From assembly GCA_002483365.1 (NCBI GenBank), contig DLHT01000006.1, forward strand, positions 369,524-433,523: 64,000 nucleotides of DNA. The letters run 5' to 3'. Numbering within the stretch: position 1 is the stretch's first letter; each line of letters begins with the position of its first letter. The stretch is from Cellvibrio sp. UBA7661 (lineage in GTDB: Bacteria; Pseudomonadota; Gammaproteobacteria; Pseudomonadales; Cellvibrionaceae). Below the pieces are notes generated by a model. That model searched no databases, had not been told where the DNA came from, and saw only the letters and a program-made list of their open reading frames with translations. Below, one piece after another: positions 9,056 through 18,459 of this stretch. Both the position numbers and the translations under genes were made by a program.

Positions 9056-10330
9056 ATGTTTGCAAGCAATCCCAAGCTCTGTGTTATAGGCTTAGGCTAC
9101 GTTGGCCTGCCTCTCGCCGTTGAATTCGGCAAAAAAATTGCCACCATCGGTTTTGACATCAATCAGGTAAGAGTTGATGAGCTGAGGAAAGGAACCGATC
9201 ACACCCTGGAACTAACCACCGAAGAGCTTCAGGCAGCAGATCAACTGGAATTTACCACCACAGAAGCCGACATCGCAGGTGCCGATGTTTACATTGTTAC
9301 CGTACCCACCCCTATCAACAACAGCTATCAGCCTGACCTTACTCCACTCGAAAAAGCGTCCGCCCTGCTCGGCAGAGTAATCAAGAAAAACGCTATTGTT
9401 GTTTTTGAATCGACAGTTTACCCGGGCTGCACAGAAGAAATTTGCATCCCGATTATCGAACAAACATCCGGTTTTGTGTTCAATCAAGATTTCTTCGCCG
9501 GGTACAGCCCTGAGCGCATCAATCCCGGCGACAAGCAAAGACGCATCCACAACATTGTCAAAATTACTTCCGGCTCAACACCTGAAACGGCGGATTATGT
9601 GGATTCGCTCTACCGCAAAGTAGTCACAGTTGGAACCCACAAGGCTAGTAGCATCAAAGTTGCTGAAGCCGCCAAAGTGATCGAAAACACCCAACGCGAT
9701 CTCAATATCGCATTGGTGAATGAGCTTGCGTTGATTTTTAATCGTCTTGGAATAGACACTTTGGAAGTGCTTGAAGCAGCAGGCACCAAATGGAATTTTT
9801 TGCCGTTCCGCCCCGGCCTGGTTGGCGGTCACTGCATTAGTGTTGATCCTTATTATCTGACACACAAAGCACAACAGGTAGGCTACTATCCTGAAGTCAT
9901 ACTTTCAGGCCGCCGCATCAACAACCGAATGGGCGCTTTTGTGGCAGACTCCGTCGTCAAGATGATGACCAAACGCAAAGCCCATGTTGTAGATTCCAAC
10001 GTATTGATTATGGGCCTGACATTCAAAGAAAACTGCCCCGATCTGCGCAACACCGGTGTGATCGATATTATTGAAGAGATGCGCACTTATAACACCAACG
10101 TACAGATTTATGATCCCTGGGCTGATGCCGCTGAAGCGAAGCACGAATATGGACTGGATCTTATCGATAAACCCGTACCCGGCAGCTATCAGGCAATCAT
10201 CATCTGTGTAGCCCATGATGTGTTTCGCGAGATGGGCGCAGAAGGCATTCGCGCCTTGGGGGCCCCGAACCACGTTTTGTTCGATGTAAAACACATCCTT
10301 CCTAAACATGCTGTAGACGCGCGACTGTAA
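9056..10330 (+). CDS. tviB: UDP-N-acetyl-sugar 6-dehydrogenase, TviB/WbpO family
   Basis: 424 residues. It oxidises C6 of a UDP-hexosamine (typically UDP-GlcNAc or UDP-GalNAc) to the uronic acid using NAD, giving a charged precursor for surface polysaccharide. The NAD-binding motif VIGLGYVGLPLAVEF is at the N-terminus. The catalytic cysteine lies in GGHCISVDPYYL (about residues 258-270), and a C-terminal UDP-binding domain follows (LIMGLTFKENCPDLRNTG). The TviB/VipA type is favoured over plain UDP-glucose dehydrogenase by segments such as TPINNSYQPDLTPL and YSPERINPGD. The ribosome-binding site is TAAGGA. The stop is one base from the next ATG, so the epimerase is translationally coupled. Exact substrate is inferred. 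Confidence 0.87.
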   Translation: MFASNPKLCVIGLGYVGLPLAVEFGKKIATIGFDINQVRVDELRKGTDHTLELTTEELQAADQLEFTTTEADIAGADVYIVTVPTPINNSYQPDLTPLEKASALLGRVIKKNAIVVFESTVYPGCTEEICIPIIEQTSGFVFNQDFFAGYSPERINPGDKQRRIHNIVKITSGSTPETADYVDSLYRKVVTVGTHKASSIKVAEAAKVIENTQRDLNIALVNELALIFNRLGIDTLEVLEAAGTKWNFLPFRPGLVGGHCISVDPYYLTHKAQQVGYYPEVILSGRRINNRMGAFVADSVVKMMTKRKAHVVDSNVLIMGLTFKENCPDLRNTGVIDIIEEMRTYNTNVQIYDPWADAAEAKHEYGLDLIDKPVPGSYQAIIICVAHDVFREMGAEGIRALGAPNHVLFDVKHILPKHAVDARL

Positions 10331-10331
10331 T

Positions 10332-11342
10332 ATGAAAATTCTGGTTACCGGTACAGCAGGATTTATTGGTGCCGCGCTTGCCCAACAATTATTGGCGCGC
10401 GGCGATGAGGTTATCGGTGTAGATAACCTCAACGATTATTATGATGTGCGGCTAAAACAGTCCCGCCTGGAACTACTGGCATCGCAGCCTGGCTTTATGG
10501 ATTTGCGTATCTCACTGGAAGACAAGTTTGCAATTGATCAATTATTCAAAACGCATCAACCGCAACGGGTAGTCAACTTGGCAGCGCAAGCAGGTGTGCG
10601 CTATTCACTGAGCAACCCGCAAGCGTACATCGACTCCAATATCACCGGATTTTTGAATATTCTGGAAGCTTGCCGGCATTTCGGCACAGAACATCTTGTG
10701 TATGCCTCTAGCAGCTCCGTTTACGGTGCCAACACCCAAATGCCGTTTGCGGAAAGCCACAGTGTCAATCATCCAGTTAGCCTTTATGCTGCAACAAAAA
10801 AATCCAATGAATTGATGGCGCATACCTACAGCCATCTGTTCAAGGTGCCAACCACTGGCTTACGCTTTTTCACCGTGTATGGTCCATGGGGCCGCCCTGA
10901 TATGGCTCCAATTTTGTTTGCAAACAAGATTGCACGCGGCGAGCCTATTGAGGTGTTTAATTACGGCAAACATCGTCGCGATTTTACTTATATCGATGAC
11001 ATTGTAGCCGGCATTATTCATACACTTGATAACCCACCCCAGCCAAATCACAACTGGGATAGCGCAAACCCCGACCCAGCCAGTTCCGCCGCCCCCTATC
11101 GGATCTACAATATCGGTTCAAATAACCCCGTTGAACTGCTGAAATTTATTGAACTCATGGAGCAAGGGCTGGGGAAAACAGCGATCAAAAATTTATTGCC
11201 CATGCAACCAGGCGATGTGCCTGATACCTATGCCAATGTCGATCTACTAATCCAATCCGTAGGTTACAAACCTCAAACCAGTATCGAGGATGGTGTCGCA
11301 CGCTTTATCGAATGGTATCGTCACTATTACAAAATCACCTGA
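10332..11342 (+). CDS. NAD-dependent epimerase, UDP-glucuronate 4-epimerase-like
   Basis: 336 residues, an extended short-chain dehydrogenase/reductase. The dinucleotide motif is TGTAGFIGAAL at the N-terminus, the catalytic pair is in SLYAATKKSNE, and the substrate segment FFTVYGPWGRPDMA is near residue 180. The 'GVDNLNDYYDVRLK..RL' pattern after the first strand is characteristic of UDP-glucuronate (or uronic acid) 4-epimerases rather than GalE or RmlB. It lies one base after the dehydrogenase, so the pair probably interconverts UDP-uronic acids for the same polymer. If the dehydrogenase makes an N-acetyl-uronate, this enzyme could act on that instead; the sequence alone cannot decide. Confidence 0.8.
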   Translation: MKILVTGTAGFIGAALAQQLLARGDEVIGVDNLNDYYDVRLKQSRLELLASQPGFMDLRISLEDKFAIDQLFKTHQPQRVVNLAAQAGVRYSLSNPQAYIDSNITGFLNILEACRHFGTEHLVYASSSSVYGANTQMPFAESHSVNHPVSLYAATKKSNELMAHTYSHLFKVPTTGLRFFTVYGPWGRPDMAPILFANKIARGEPIEVFNYGKHRRDFTYIDDIVAGIIHTLDNPPQPNHNWDSANPDPASSAAPYRIYNIGSNNPVELLKFIELMEQGLGKTAIKNLLPMQPGDVPDTYANVDLLIQSVGYKPQTSIEDGVARFIEWYRHYYKIT

Positions 11343-11379
11343 CGCTTATCCTCCAAGCCTTATAGGTCGCCTATTTATT

Positions 11380-12297
11380 ATGCAAACCCAGCAAAAGAAC
11401 AGCATCACGCACGCCATGACCGTCGATGTGGAAGATTATTATCACGTCGCCGCTTTTGCTAACGTCATCAAGCCGGATGAGTGGCAAAACTGGCCGTCAC
11501 GTGTTGAGGCCAATACCCATCGCCTGCTGCAATTGTTTGACGATGCCAATATCAAAATTACCTTTTTTATTTTGGGCTGGGTTGCCGAACACTATCCTGA
11601 GTTGGTGAAAACAATTCACGCGCAGGGTCACGAGATTGCTTCTCACGGCTACAGTCATCAGCTGATCTATAAACAAAGCCCGGATGTGTTCCGCGCAGAG
11701 ACCGCGAAATCAAAACAGATACTGGAAGATCTGGCGCAGACGCCTATCACAGGGTACCGCGCCGCCAGCTATTCAATCACCCGCAAATCACTTTGGGCGC
11801 TGGATATTCTGGCCGATTTGGGGTTTACATGGGATTCAAGCATCTTCCCGACAAGACATGACAATTACGGCATTCCGGGCAGCCCCGAAGAACCTTACCG
11901 CATCGTCACCACCAGTGGCGCTACCCTGATGGAATTTCCACTGACAACCGCCAAGGTTTTAGGCCAGGCCGTTCCTGCTGCCGGTGGAGGCTATTTCCGT
12001 CAATATCCCTATTTGCTTTCCAAATGGTTATTTGAGCGAGCAAGCCTTAACCAAACAAAGCCGCAGATTTTTTATTTGCATCCTTGGGAAATTGACCCGG
12101 ACCAACCGCGAGTACCCAATGCCAGCTGGTTCAGCAACTTCCGTCACTACACCAACCTAAAACGCTGCTTGCCACGACTGGAACGTATGCTGGGTGATTT
12201 TCAATTTGGCACTATGAGCGAAAGTATCGGTTCTGCACAGATTCATAAACAACTGGGCATTAACGATCTGGCAATCGATTTAAATCACAAGCAGTAA
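11380..12297 (+). CDS. XrtA-type polysaccharide deacetylase (NodB domain plus DUF3473)
   Basis: About 305 residues from the ATG at 11380; an upstream in-frame start at 11290 overlaps the epimerase and adds unlikely sequence. The NodB fold shows the metal/catalytic Asp motif TVDVEDYYHVAAF, the metal-binding pair in ASHGYSHQ, the arginine motif ITGYRAASYSI and a late FYLHPWEID histidine motif. The C-terminal SWFSNFRHYTNLKRCLPRL segment matches the DUF3473 tail of the deacetylase family found with XrtA/PEP-CTERM loci. The likely role is N- or O-deacetylation of the exopolysaccharide. There is no signal peptide, so it probably acts in the cytoplasm or at the inner membrane face. It ends the plus-strand operon. 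Confidence 0.85.
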   Translation: MQTQQKNSITHAMTVDVEDYYHVAAFANVIKPDEWQNWPSRVEANTHRLLQLFDDANIKITFFILGWVAEHYPELVKTIHAQGHEIASHGYSHQLIYKQSPDVFRAETAKSKQILEDLAQTPITGYRAASYSITRKSLWALDILADLGFTWDSSIFPTRHDNYGIPGSPEEPYRIVTTSGATLMEFPLTTAKVLGQAVPAAGGGYFRQYPYLLSKWLFERASLNQTKPQIFYLHPWEIDPDQPRVPNASWFSNFRHYTNLKRCLPRLERMLGDFQFGTMSESIGSAQIHKQLGINDLAIDLNHKQ

Positions 12298-12361
12298 ACT
12301 GGACGCAATCTATTAAGGGCAGTAAAATCGCCGCCCTTGGTGAACATCTATCACCACACAC

Positions 12362-12438
12362 GCACCTGTAGCTCAGTTGGATAGAGTAGCGGTTTCCGAA
12401 GCCGTTGGTCGCTGGTTCGAATCCAGTCAGGTGCGCCA
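12362..12438 (+). tRNA. tRNA-Arg (anticodon CCG)
   Basis: A 77-nt cloverleaf including encoded CCA. The acceptor stem is GCACCTG with CAGGTGC. The D-arm is GCTC..GAGT. The anticodon loop is TTCCGAA with CCG at the three central positions, closed by a stem containing two G-U wobbles. The T-arm is GCTGG-TTCGAAT-CCAGT, and the discriminator is G. A T-rich stretch (CTCTTTTTACT) follows directly. It separates the plus-strand exopolysaccharide operon from the converging minus-strand glycan cluster. tRNA-Arg genes are common integration sites, but no integrase is visible nearby. Confidence 0.95.
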
Positions 12439-12455
12439 CTCTTTTTACTCGTCCC

Positions 12456-13937
12456 CTATTTCAGATTTTTAAGCTCCACCAAGTTGCCTTGATCATCAAA
12501 TTTCCACTCCTGATCGTAGGTGTAATTTTCCTTATCTGCTTCTGCAATAAAATGTACCAGATCAATACTCGTACCGAGATTAGCCTGAAAATCTTTTGGG
12601 GGGATGAAATAATAAATTGCATTTTCTCCACCTTTGAAAGAGCGAATAGACTGGGGAAATGCAAATGGATGAAATGGCGAAGTTATACCACTCACCAACA
12701 CACGAATCGGCTCTGGTCTATCGATGAGTTGCGCAGTTGCGCGATTAAATCCCGCTAACATATTTGTTTGCACTTGTTCCATCGCCAACACCCAGGTATT
12801 ACGTGCTCCCTCATACCGATGAATGCTTGACAGCGGACTCAATAACACCAAGACAATAACCGCAGTTAATGCTCGTTTAAAATCGATTTTGTCCTGCACC
12901 ATTTTTGCCACAAAAAATAACAACAAAAAGCTCACATAAAGACCATTGAATGAATAACCCTCATAGTGATGATTGGGCAATAATGCATTCGGTAGCCAAG
13001 ACAAACACGCAAATGCCAAACACAAAAAGGCACTTAAAGTTATCCAACGATCCTTATAGGCTTTGTGGACTTGAAAAATAATGAGCGCAAAAACAAACAG
13101 CAAAATAGGCGTAAAACCTTCGTAGGTATAACGCGCCAACTCCCTAATGATACTTAAAGGACTCAGATCCATGTGATAGCTAGAACCAGCTTGTGCATCA
13201 GGATTTACAAAAACAGATTTGGAGCGCAGGTTAATTAAAATTGAAATGATCCCTGCAATAAAAATAGCCAAGCCGGGAACTACTGCTTTTTTCCAATCGC
13301 TGCGTATGTAAAAAACAAACCAACAAAATGCGACAAAACCGAATGCAAGGATGTAGGTCTCTTTGACCAGAAACGCACAGCAGCTCAACACAAAGATAAT
13401 AACCGCCCCTAGATACACATGGCGCTCTGATAAAAGCAAAAAACAATACATACCTGACAAGAGCAGAAAATAAGAAACCTGCGAGCCTATATCCTGAGAA
13501 TAAAATGTATAAAAATACGGCTGCGTAAATAACAGGAAGCAATAGAGCGCAAAAAAGAGTAAAAATCTACGATCAAAATCCAGCCTGAGTAACCGCCTGG
13601 CAAGCAATGCAGTCAATGCACAATTTAAAAACACTACCGCCACCACCCAAGCCACACTGCCTAGATGTCCAAAATATCCAGTAAATTTATATACCCACAT
13701 AAATAACGGGCGAGGCCAATTGAGCAAGTCGGCAAAACTGTAACCATCTTCCGTTGCATAGGCAAATGATGCCGGAATATAAAAATCCGAATGATGAAAG
13801 GCCAAGGGGCTGTAGTGCCCCGGAAAAATAAAATACAACGCGAAAAAATGCATGGTCCAAGCAATCATCACCAAAGCCAATATATTAATCACACCTTTCC
13901 CGCTAAAAAGAAAAGAGTGTTTTTGATGATAGTTCAC
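12456..13937 (-). CDS. Polytopic membrane protein of the glycan cluster, function unknown
   Basis: 493 residues with roughly ten or more hydrophobic helices, starting with INILALVMIAWTMHFFALYFIF. The first periplasmic loop contains HSDFYIPASFAYATEDGYSF, and the last 100 residues are soluble. I do not recognise the family. The layout (many helices, an acidic or His-rich first loop and a soluble C-terminal domain) resembles lipid-linked-sugar glycosyltransferases of the GT-C fold, but no diagnostic motif is clear. It starts 12 bp after the acyltransferase gene and is the last gene of the minus-strand surface-glycan cluster. A glycosyltransferase, a polymerase-like protein or a glycan-modifying enzyme are all possible. 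Confidence 0.6.
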   Translation of the reverse strand: MNYHQKHSFLFSGKGVINILALVMIAWTMHFFALYFIFPGHYSPLAFHHSDFYIPASFAYATEDGYSFADLLNWPRPLFMWVYKFTGYFGHLGSVAWVVAVVFLNCALTALLARRLLRLDFDRRFLLFFALYCFLLFTQPYFYTFYSQDIGSQVSYFLLLSGMYCFLLLSERHVYLGAVIIFVLSCCAFLVKETYILAFGFVAFCWFVFYIRSDWKKAVVPGLAIFIAGIISILINLRSKSVFVNPDAQAGSSYHMDLSPLSIIRELARYTYEGFTPILLFVFALIIFQVHKAYKDRWITLSAFLCLAFACLSWLPNALLPNHHYEGYSFNGLYVSFLLLFFVAKMVQDKIDFKRALTAVIVLVLLSPLSSIHRYEGARNTWVLAMEQVQTNMLAGFNRATAQLIDRPEPIRVLVSGITSPFHPFAFPQSIRSFKGGENAIYYFIPPKDFQANLGTSIDLVHFIAEADKENYTYDQEWKFDDQGNLVELKNLK

Positions 13938-13949
13938 GTCATAAGTCCC

Positions 13950-15005
13950 TTAAGAAGCCACTGATTCATGAGAAAGTAGAATTTTTTTAACTGCATACAT
14001 AGCTGGTTTTTCTACCCAAAACCAGGACACGAAACCAAACCCAAGCGCAATAAATGCAGAGACCACCTGATTAAACACAACGCCTTGCTGCGGAAATATA
14101 TGTGCAACTGATTGCTGGATAACAAACCCGTAAATGTATACACCATAGGATGCATCACCGGGCAGCTTCAGTTTTTCCACCATCATTGGTAACGCACTTA
14201 GATAAAGACATGCATAAAAGAAACTAATGTAAAACAACAATATTTTTAAAGGTGAAGACCAGAGTAAAACGCTAAGCAGTATCAGTGCCAGTAAAGTATG
14301 GCCGTTAATCTCGATAGTATCTTTATGAGTAGCAAATAACGCCCCTAATGCAAAACAACCAGCTAGTAAGGTTGCCTCTTGATGATTCGCAAATGCCGGA
14401 GGCAAAAAGTGGGGTAAAAAAAATGACGCGATTACAATGGACAATAAAAACACACTGGCAAACATTCGGTAGCGCCATATGCCTAATGTATAGAAAGCCA
14501 CTAAAAATAAATAACAAACCATTTCTAATGGCAATGTCCAAAGCGAACCATTAACAGTTGTGTTTTTCCCTGAGGAAAATACACCAGGCAAGTTCCATTC
14601 AAGTTGATACAACAAAGTGTTATGCAGCAGGTAATTCCAAGTTGCTGACTGAGCAAAATACTCAATGACACTTAGCTGTGTAAATAAAGGGCCTACAATG
14701 AAAACTGTAATGCTCAAACAGACCAATAAACCAGGAAATATTCGCGCTATTCGCTTAATTAAAAACTCAACGGGTTGAGGTCGCGCCATAATACTCATGG
14801 TAACCAGCAAACCACTCAGCATGAAAAAAAACTTCACAGCTAAAGAACCCGAATAATCAAAGCCCAACAGCCGGGCAACCACATCAGTGCTCACAGCATT
14901 GGGAATAAATGCTGGGGCATGCCCATAAATAACCAACAATGCAGCGACCAGTCTGAACAGGTCAAGATTGTTTTTTTTAGGATTTAATAATTGTTGTAGT
15001 TGCAT
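13950..15005 (-). CDS. Acyltransferase 3 (OafA/YrhL-like) membrane protein
   Basis: 351 residues with about ten membrane helices. The family's signature N-terminus is present: NLDLFRLVAALLVIYGHAPAF with the presumed catalytic His, then FFMLSGLLVTMSIM and the arginine motif IKRIARIFPGLLV. Such proteins transfer acetyl (or other acyl) groups across the inner membrane onto sugars of O-antigen or exopolysaccharide. The start overlaps the end of the upstream fusion gene by 29 bp, so translation is probably coupled. It lacks a C-terminal SGNH domain. The family is firm; the substrate is unknown. Confidence 0.85.
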   Translation of the reverse strand: MQLQQLLNPKKNNLDLFRLVAALLVIYGHAPAFIPNAVSTDVVARLLGFDYSGSLAVKFFFMLSGLLVTMSIMARPQPVEFLIKRIARIFPGLLVCLSITVFIVGPLFTQLSVIEYFAQSATWNYLLHNTLLYQLEWNLPGVFSSGKNTTVNGSLWTLPLEMVCYLFLVAFYTLGIWRYRMFASVFLLSIVIASFFLPHFLPPAFANHQEATLLAGCFALGALFATHKDTIEINGHTLLALILLSVLLWSSPLKILLFYISFFYACLYLSALPMMVEKLKLPGDASYGVYIYGFVIQQSVAHIFPQQGVVFNQVVSAFIALGFGFVSWFWVEKPAMYAVKKILLSHESVAS

Positions 15006-18000
15006 AAAGGTCCGCTCTATTGCTGTTGTCCTGTTGAAAATGTACAGCTAACGTTTGCTTCATTGCATCCAATGAAAAATGCTGACTCACATACGCGTTA
15101 CCCGCTGAAGATAATTTGATCCACTGCTCATCGCTATTCATCACTGAAAGAACATAATCAGCAAATAGTGTTGTATCGTTAGTAACAGGGATAATACTGT
15201 CTATGCCAAGTAATCCCTGAGCGCCAACCTCCGTTGTAATTAATGGCACTCCGTATGCCATAGCTTCTACGACTTTGTTTTTTACCCCTGCGCCAAAACG
15301 CAAAGGGACAACAGCAACGCGTGCAGATGCATAGTGTTCAGCAAGTTGTTCGTCAGTCACATAGCCAGTTACATGAATAGATGCCGATTGCAATTTCAAC
15401 ACCTGATCTGTAGGGCGCGAACCAATTAAATATAAAGTTGCATCAGGGCAGGATTGTTTTATTTTTGGGAAAATATCTTGTACAAACCATACCGCCGCAT
15501 CGGTATTGGGCGGATGGCCAAAACCCGCAACAAAAATAATCTTATTGCCTTGTACAACAGAGCGTGCTGCGTAACGATCCAAATCGGTATAGAGATAGGG
15601 GCACACTGCTGCTGCGTTCACCCTGGGTGCTATTTGTTTAACGGTATCAGCTTCTTCTTGGGATGGATAAAGAACGACATCCATGGACTTCCACACAGAT
15701 GTTTCGAGTGCGTAAAAATGGTCTATTTCTTTTTTCAATGCCGCAGATTGATTGATGTCATATTCGCGCTGCAAGCGTTCAAAATGTAAATCATGTCCGT
15801 AGAAAATGCTGCGAATATTGGGAAAGGATTGCAAATCGGACAAATAGTTTGCAGCAACATGGGGACGGTTAATCAGCACATGCGTTACTGCCCCCTCCGT
15901 TGACATTAACCATTGTTTAAAGCCGCCACTATATTCAGCGCCATAAATAACTTCTATTCCTAACTGTTGCAACGCGGGTGTGTAATCCGGGTCGTACCAT
16001 AAATTGTCTGGCCAGAATTTTATATTCACACCCATTGCTTGCAGGCCAGCAATTATGGCCATTGTCGAGCGCGAACCCGCATCCCTATCTGGTTGCGGAA
16101 CATAATGGTCTATCACCACAACACAAGGCTTAGCCCAACTACGGTCTTTAGCAGTGAACACACTTTCTGCATTATTAAAATGCCCAGCCAAAACAGATTG
16201 CCATTTTTCAAAGAATTTTTTCTGGTTAGCGACTTGATACGCTTTTATACCTGAACCTGTATCCGTTCCATTAGAAACACCTTCATAGTGCACAATCACT
16301 GACGCCGGCTGATAATAGAGTTTTTTCCCCGCTGCACGCACCTTAAATGCCAAATCAGTATCTTCGTAATAAGCAGGAACATAACGCTCATCGAATAAAC
16401 CGAGCGCAATAAAAAAATCTTTTTCAATTAACAGGGATGCACCAGAACAATAATCTGCTTCTTTCAAATAATTAAATTCGGGTTGTTGTGGATTTTGCAG
16501 CCGACCAAAATTCCAGGCAGATCCGTCTTTCCATAAAATACCGCCAGCCTCTTGCAAACGACCATCAGGGTATACCAACTTGGAGCCCACCATGCCACAG
16601 TCGGCATGGGAATGAAAAACATCCAACATCGAATCCAACCAATTTTCTGTCACTTCAGTATCGTTATTCAGTAAATAAATATATTTACCTTTAGCAAAAG
16701 ATACTGCTCGATTACAGGATCGCAAAAACCCTAAATTCTCCGGGTGAACCTCATAGCGCAAACCTTGCACTTGCTGTAAACAATGGATTTCATGATCGGG
16801 CGAATGGTCTTCAACAACGATTACTTCAATTGATGCCTTAGGTATATGGCGTGCAATCGACATAAGACATGTCAAGGTCACGGGCAAATTGCCGTAACTT
16901 GGAATAATGACTGATACCAAAGGCTGTTCAGCACGCGGCATTACCAATGCATTAAGTACGGTATTAATTTCTTCGCGAGCAACCACACCCTGGATAGCCA
17001 GTTGCGGGGCATCAGGCCGGCCGCTACGGCGCCACATTTCATAGTGCACCACACCTTCAAACATTGGTCCGGCAATGCGGTAAACAACACTTGCAAGCGC
17101 ATTTTTTATACGTGGACTAAGCGGTAAACGTTTGTGCACAGCGCGCGCAAAACGTTGCAACCCCGGCCTCATCGATGCCATTAACAATTGGGTTTCTCCG
17201 CGAAATATTCGCCCCATTACACGCAACGGTAAAGTCAGCTTCCAGGATTTGGAATTTATGATTTGCTGGTGGCGTAGCTCTGCATCTGCGAGATACTGCT
17301 GCAAGCGTTGATTCGATTCCCGCTCGATATCGTATTCGCGATTGCGCTGCGCCAAATCATCTTGTACGTCCAATAATTCTGCCAATACAGAACCGAGATT
17401 TTCTTGCACATCCTTATGCTGTTGAGTCATTTCCTTAAGCGATTGCTCAAGTGTTTTACCCCAATAGGTGCGATCCTCAAGATCTTTTTCTAACGATTTT
17501 GCCCACTGGGTTCTTTCTTCTACTAATTGTTTTAAACCGGAGATATTTTCGCTGGTGTATACATACTCTATCGCTGCTTTTTCTATTTGATCCAACAGTA
17601 AAAATTCTTCATCTAATTTTTTCTTATGAAGAATGTATTGAGATGAAAACTCTGCAATTGCAGCACTATTATCTTGCCGGGTTAGTTCTTTTGCCAATGG
17701 ATAAGCCAAGATGACTTCTGCAGTGCATTGCGGGTCATTTTGTAGATCGTTTTCAGTAAAGGTAGTATGCCGCAAGTTTTCATCCAAAAACTCACGGGCA
17801 AACTGGATCACCATTTCTGGCTGAGTCTCAAGCCCCAACCCATGAGCAAGGACTTCCAGTTTATCTGCGGGCGCCTCCATTAGCTGGTCATAATCAATTG
17901 CCACTAATGGAATATTGACCAATTCTGTCACTATTGTCAGGTTGTAACTTAACCACAACAAATAGCCTTTTTTGATTGGCGTTTTATTACGCTTTAAAAT

Positions 18001-18450
18001 TGAATTAGCTACGCTTAATGGGTGACGTAAGCAGAGCACATAGTGAGTTTCACAATCAAACTGGGCAAATACTTTTTTCCAGAATTTCAGTAATTTCGAT
18101 ACGCGAGGATCTTTAAAGCCAAAATACTCATGCCCTGTCATTTTAGTCCGCAGTAATTCCACTGCTTTTTCCAAATAGCCAGCAGCAACCAAGTGCTCCA
18201 CTTGCGCATCTGTTACCAAGGATAAACTAAACCAGTCCTGGCCAATCACATCCAGCATTTCAATGTTTAGATCATTGATCGCTTTATCTTCAAAAAAACC
18301 TTTTGGATTGTCTTTACCCGCAGGCAAAAGATCATCACCTAAATTAACTCCCATGCAGGCTAACGCATTAGCGACCGTGCTAGTGCCGCTACGATGCATG
18401 CCCAATACAACAATCAGTTTTTTGGTTTTAATCACAACCGGTCTCTTCAA
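14977..18450 (-). CDS. Fusion protein: sulfotransferase, coiled coil, GT2 and GT4 glycosyltransferases
   Basis: 1157 residues with three enzymatic modules. Residues 1-290 form a sulfotransferase-like P-loop domain: the PAPS 5'-phosphosulfate loop is VLGMHRSGTSTVANAL and the 3'-phosphate segment is LCLRHPLSVANSI. Residues about 300-400 are a coiled coil (repeats such as RTQWAKSLEKDLEDRTYWGK). Residues about 510-760 are a GT2 domain (VSVIIPSYGNLPVTLTCL, the metal motif LNNDTEV, and YYEDTDLAFKVRAAG). Residues about 790-1130 are a GT4 domain (FVAGFGHPPNTDA, then RFGAGVKNKVVEAMAYGVPL). It starts 9 bp after the APS kinase gene and overlaps the acyltransferase. The likely job is to build and sulfate a glycan from one polypeptide in the cytoplasm. 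Substrate identities are unknown. Confidence 0.85.
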   Translation of the reverse strand: MKRPVVIKTKKLIVVLGMHRSGTSTVANALACMGVNLGDDLLPAGKDNPKGFFEDKAINDLNIEMLDVIGQDWFSLSLVTDAQVEHLVAAGYLEKAVELLRTKMTGHEYFGFKDPRVSKLLKFWKKVFAQFDCETHYVLCLRHPLSVANSILKRNKTPIKKGYLLWLSYNLTIVTELVNIPLVAIDYDQLMEAPADKLEVLAHGLGLETQPEMVIQFAREFLDENLRHTTFTENDLQNDPQCTAEVILAYPLAKELTRQDNSAAIAEFSSQYILHKKKLDEEFLLLDQIEKAAIEYVYTSENISGLKQLVEERTQWAKSLEKDLEDRTYWGKTLEQSLKEMTQQHKDVQENLGSVLAELLDVQDDLAQRNREYDIERESNQRLQQYLADAELRHQQIINSKSWKLTLPLRVMGRIFRGETQLLMASMRPGLQRFARAVHKRLPLSPRIKNALASVVYRIAGPMFEGVVHYEMWRRSGRPDAPQLAIQGVVAREEINTVLNALVMPRAEQPLVSVIIPSYGNLPVTLTCLMSIARHIPKASIEVIVVEDHSPDHEIHCLQQVQGLRYEVHPENLGFLRSCNRAVSFAKGKYIYLLNNDTEVTENWLDSMLDVFHSHADCGMVGSKLVYPDGRLQEAGGILWKDGSAWNFGRLQNPQQPEFNYLKEADYCSGASLLIEKDFFIALGLFDERYVPAYYEDTDLAFKVRAAGKKLYYQPASVIVHYEGVSNGTDTGSGIKAYQVANQKKFFEKWQSVLAGHFNNAESVFTAKDRSWAKPCVVVIDHYVPQPDRDAGSRSTMAIIAGLQAMGVNIKFWPDNLWYDPDYTPALQQLGIEVIYGAEYSGGFKQWLMSTEGAVTHVLINRPHVAANYLSDLQSFPNIRSIFYGHDLHFERLQREYDINQSAALKKEIDHFYALETSVWKSMDVVLYPSQEEADTVKQIAPRVNAAAVCPYLYTDLDRYAARSVVQGNKIIFVAGFGHPPNTDAAVWFVQDIFPKIKQSCPDATLYLIGSRPTDQVLKLQSASIHVTGYVTDEQLAEHYASARVAVVPLRFGAGVKNKVVEAMAYGVPLITTEVGAQGLLGIDSIIPVTNDTTLFADYVLSVMNSDEQWIKLSSAGNAYVSQHFSLDAMKQTLAVHFQQDNSNRADLYATTTIIKS

Positions 18451-18459
18451 AAGCGTTAA

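Noticed and set aside
10332..11342. WbpP-type UDP-GlcNAc 4-epimerase
   Set aside because: The DNLNDYYDVRLK pattern fits the uronate 4-epimerases better than WbpP or GalE.
12315..12338. Possible terminator (AAGGGC ... GCCCTT) after the deacetylase gene
   Set aside because: Only a 6-bp stem with no T-run; too weak to list, although transcription must end before or within the tRNA.
12362..12438. tRNA-Arg as attachment site of a genomic island
   Set aside because: No integrase, no direct repeat of the tRNA 3' end and no mobility genes were seen on either side.
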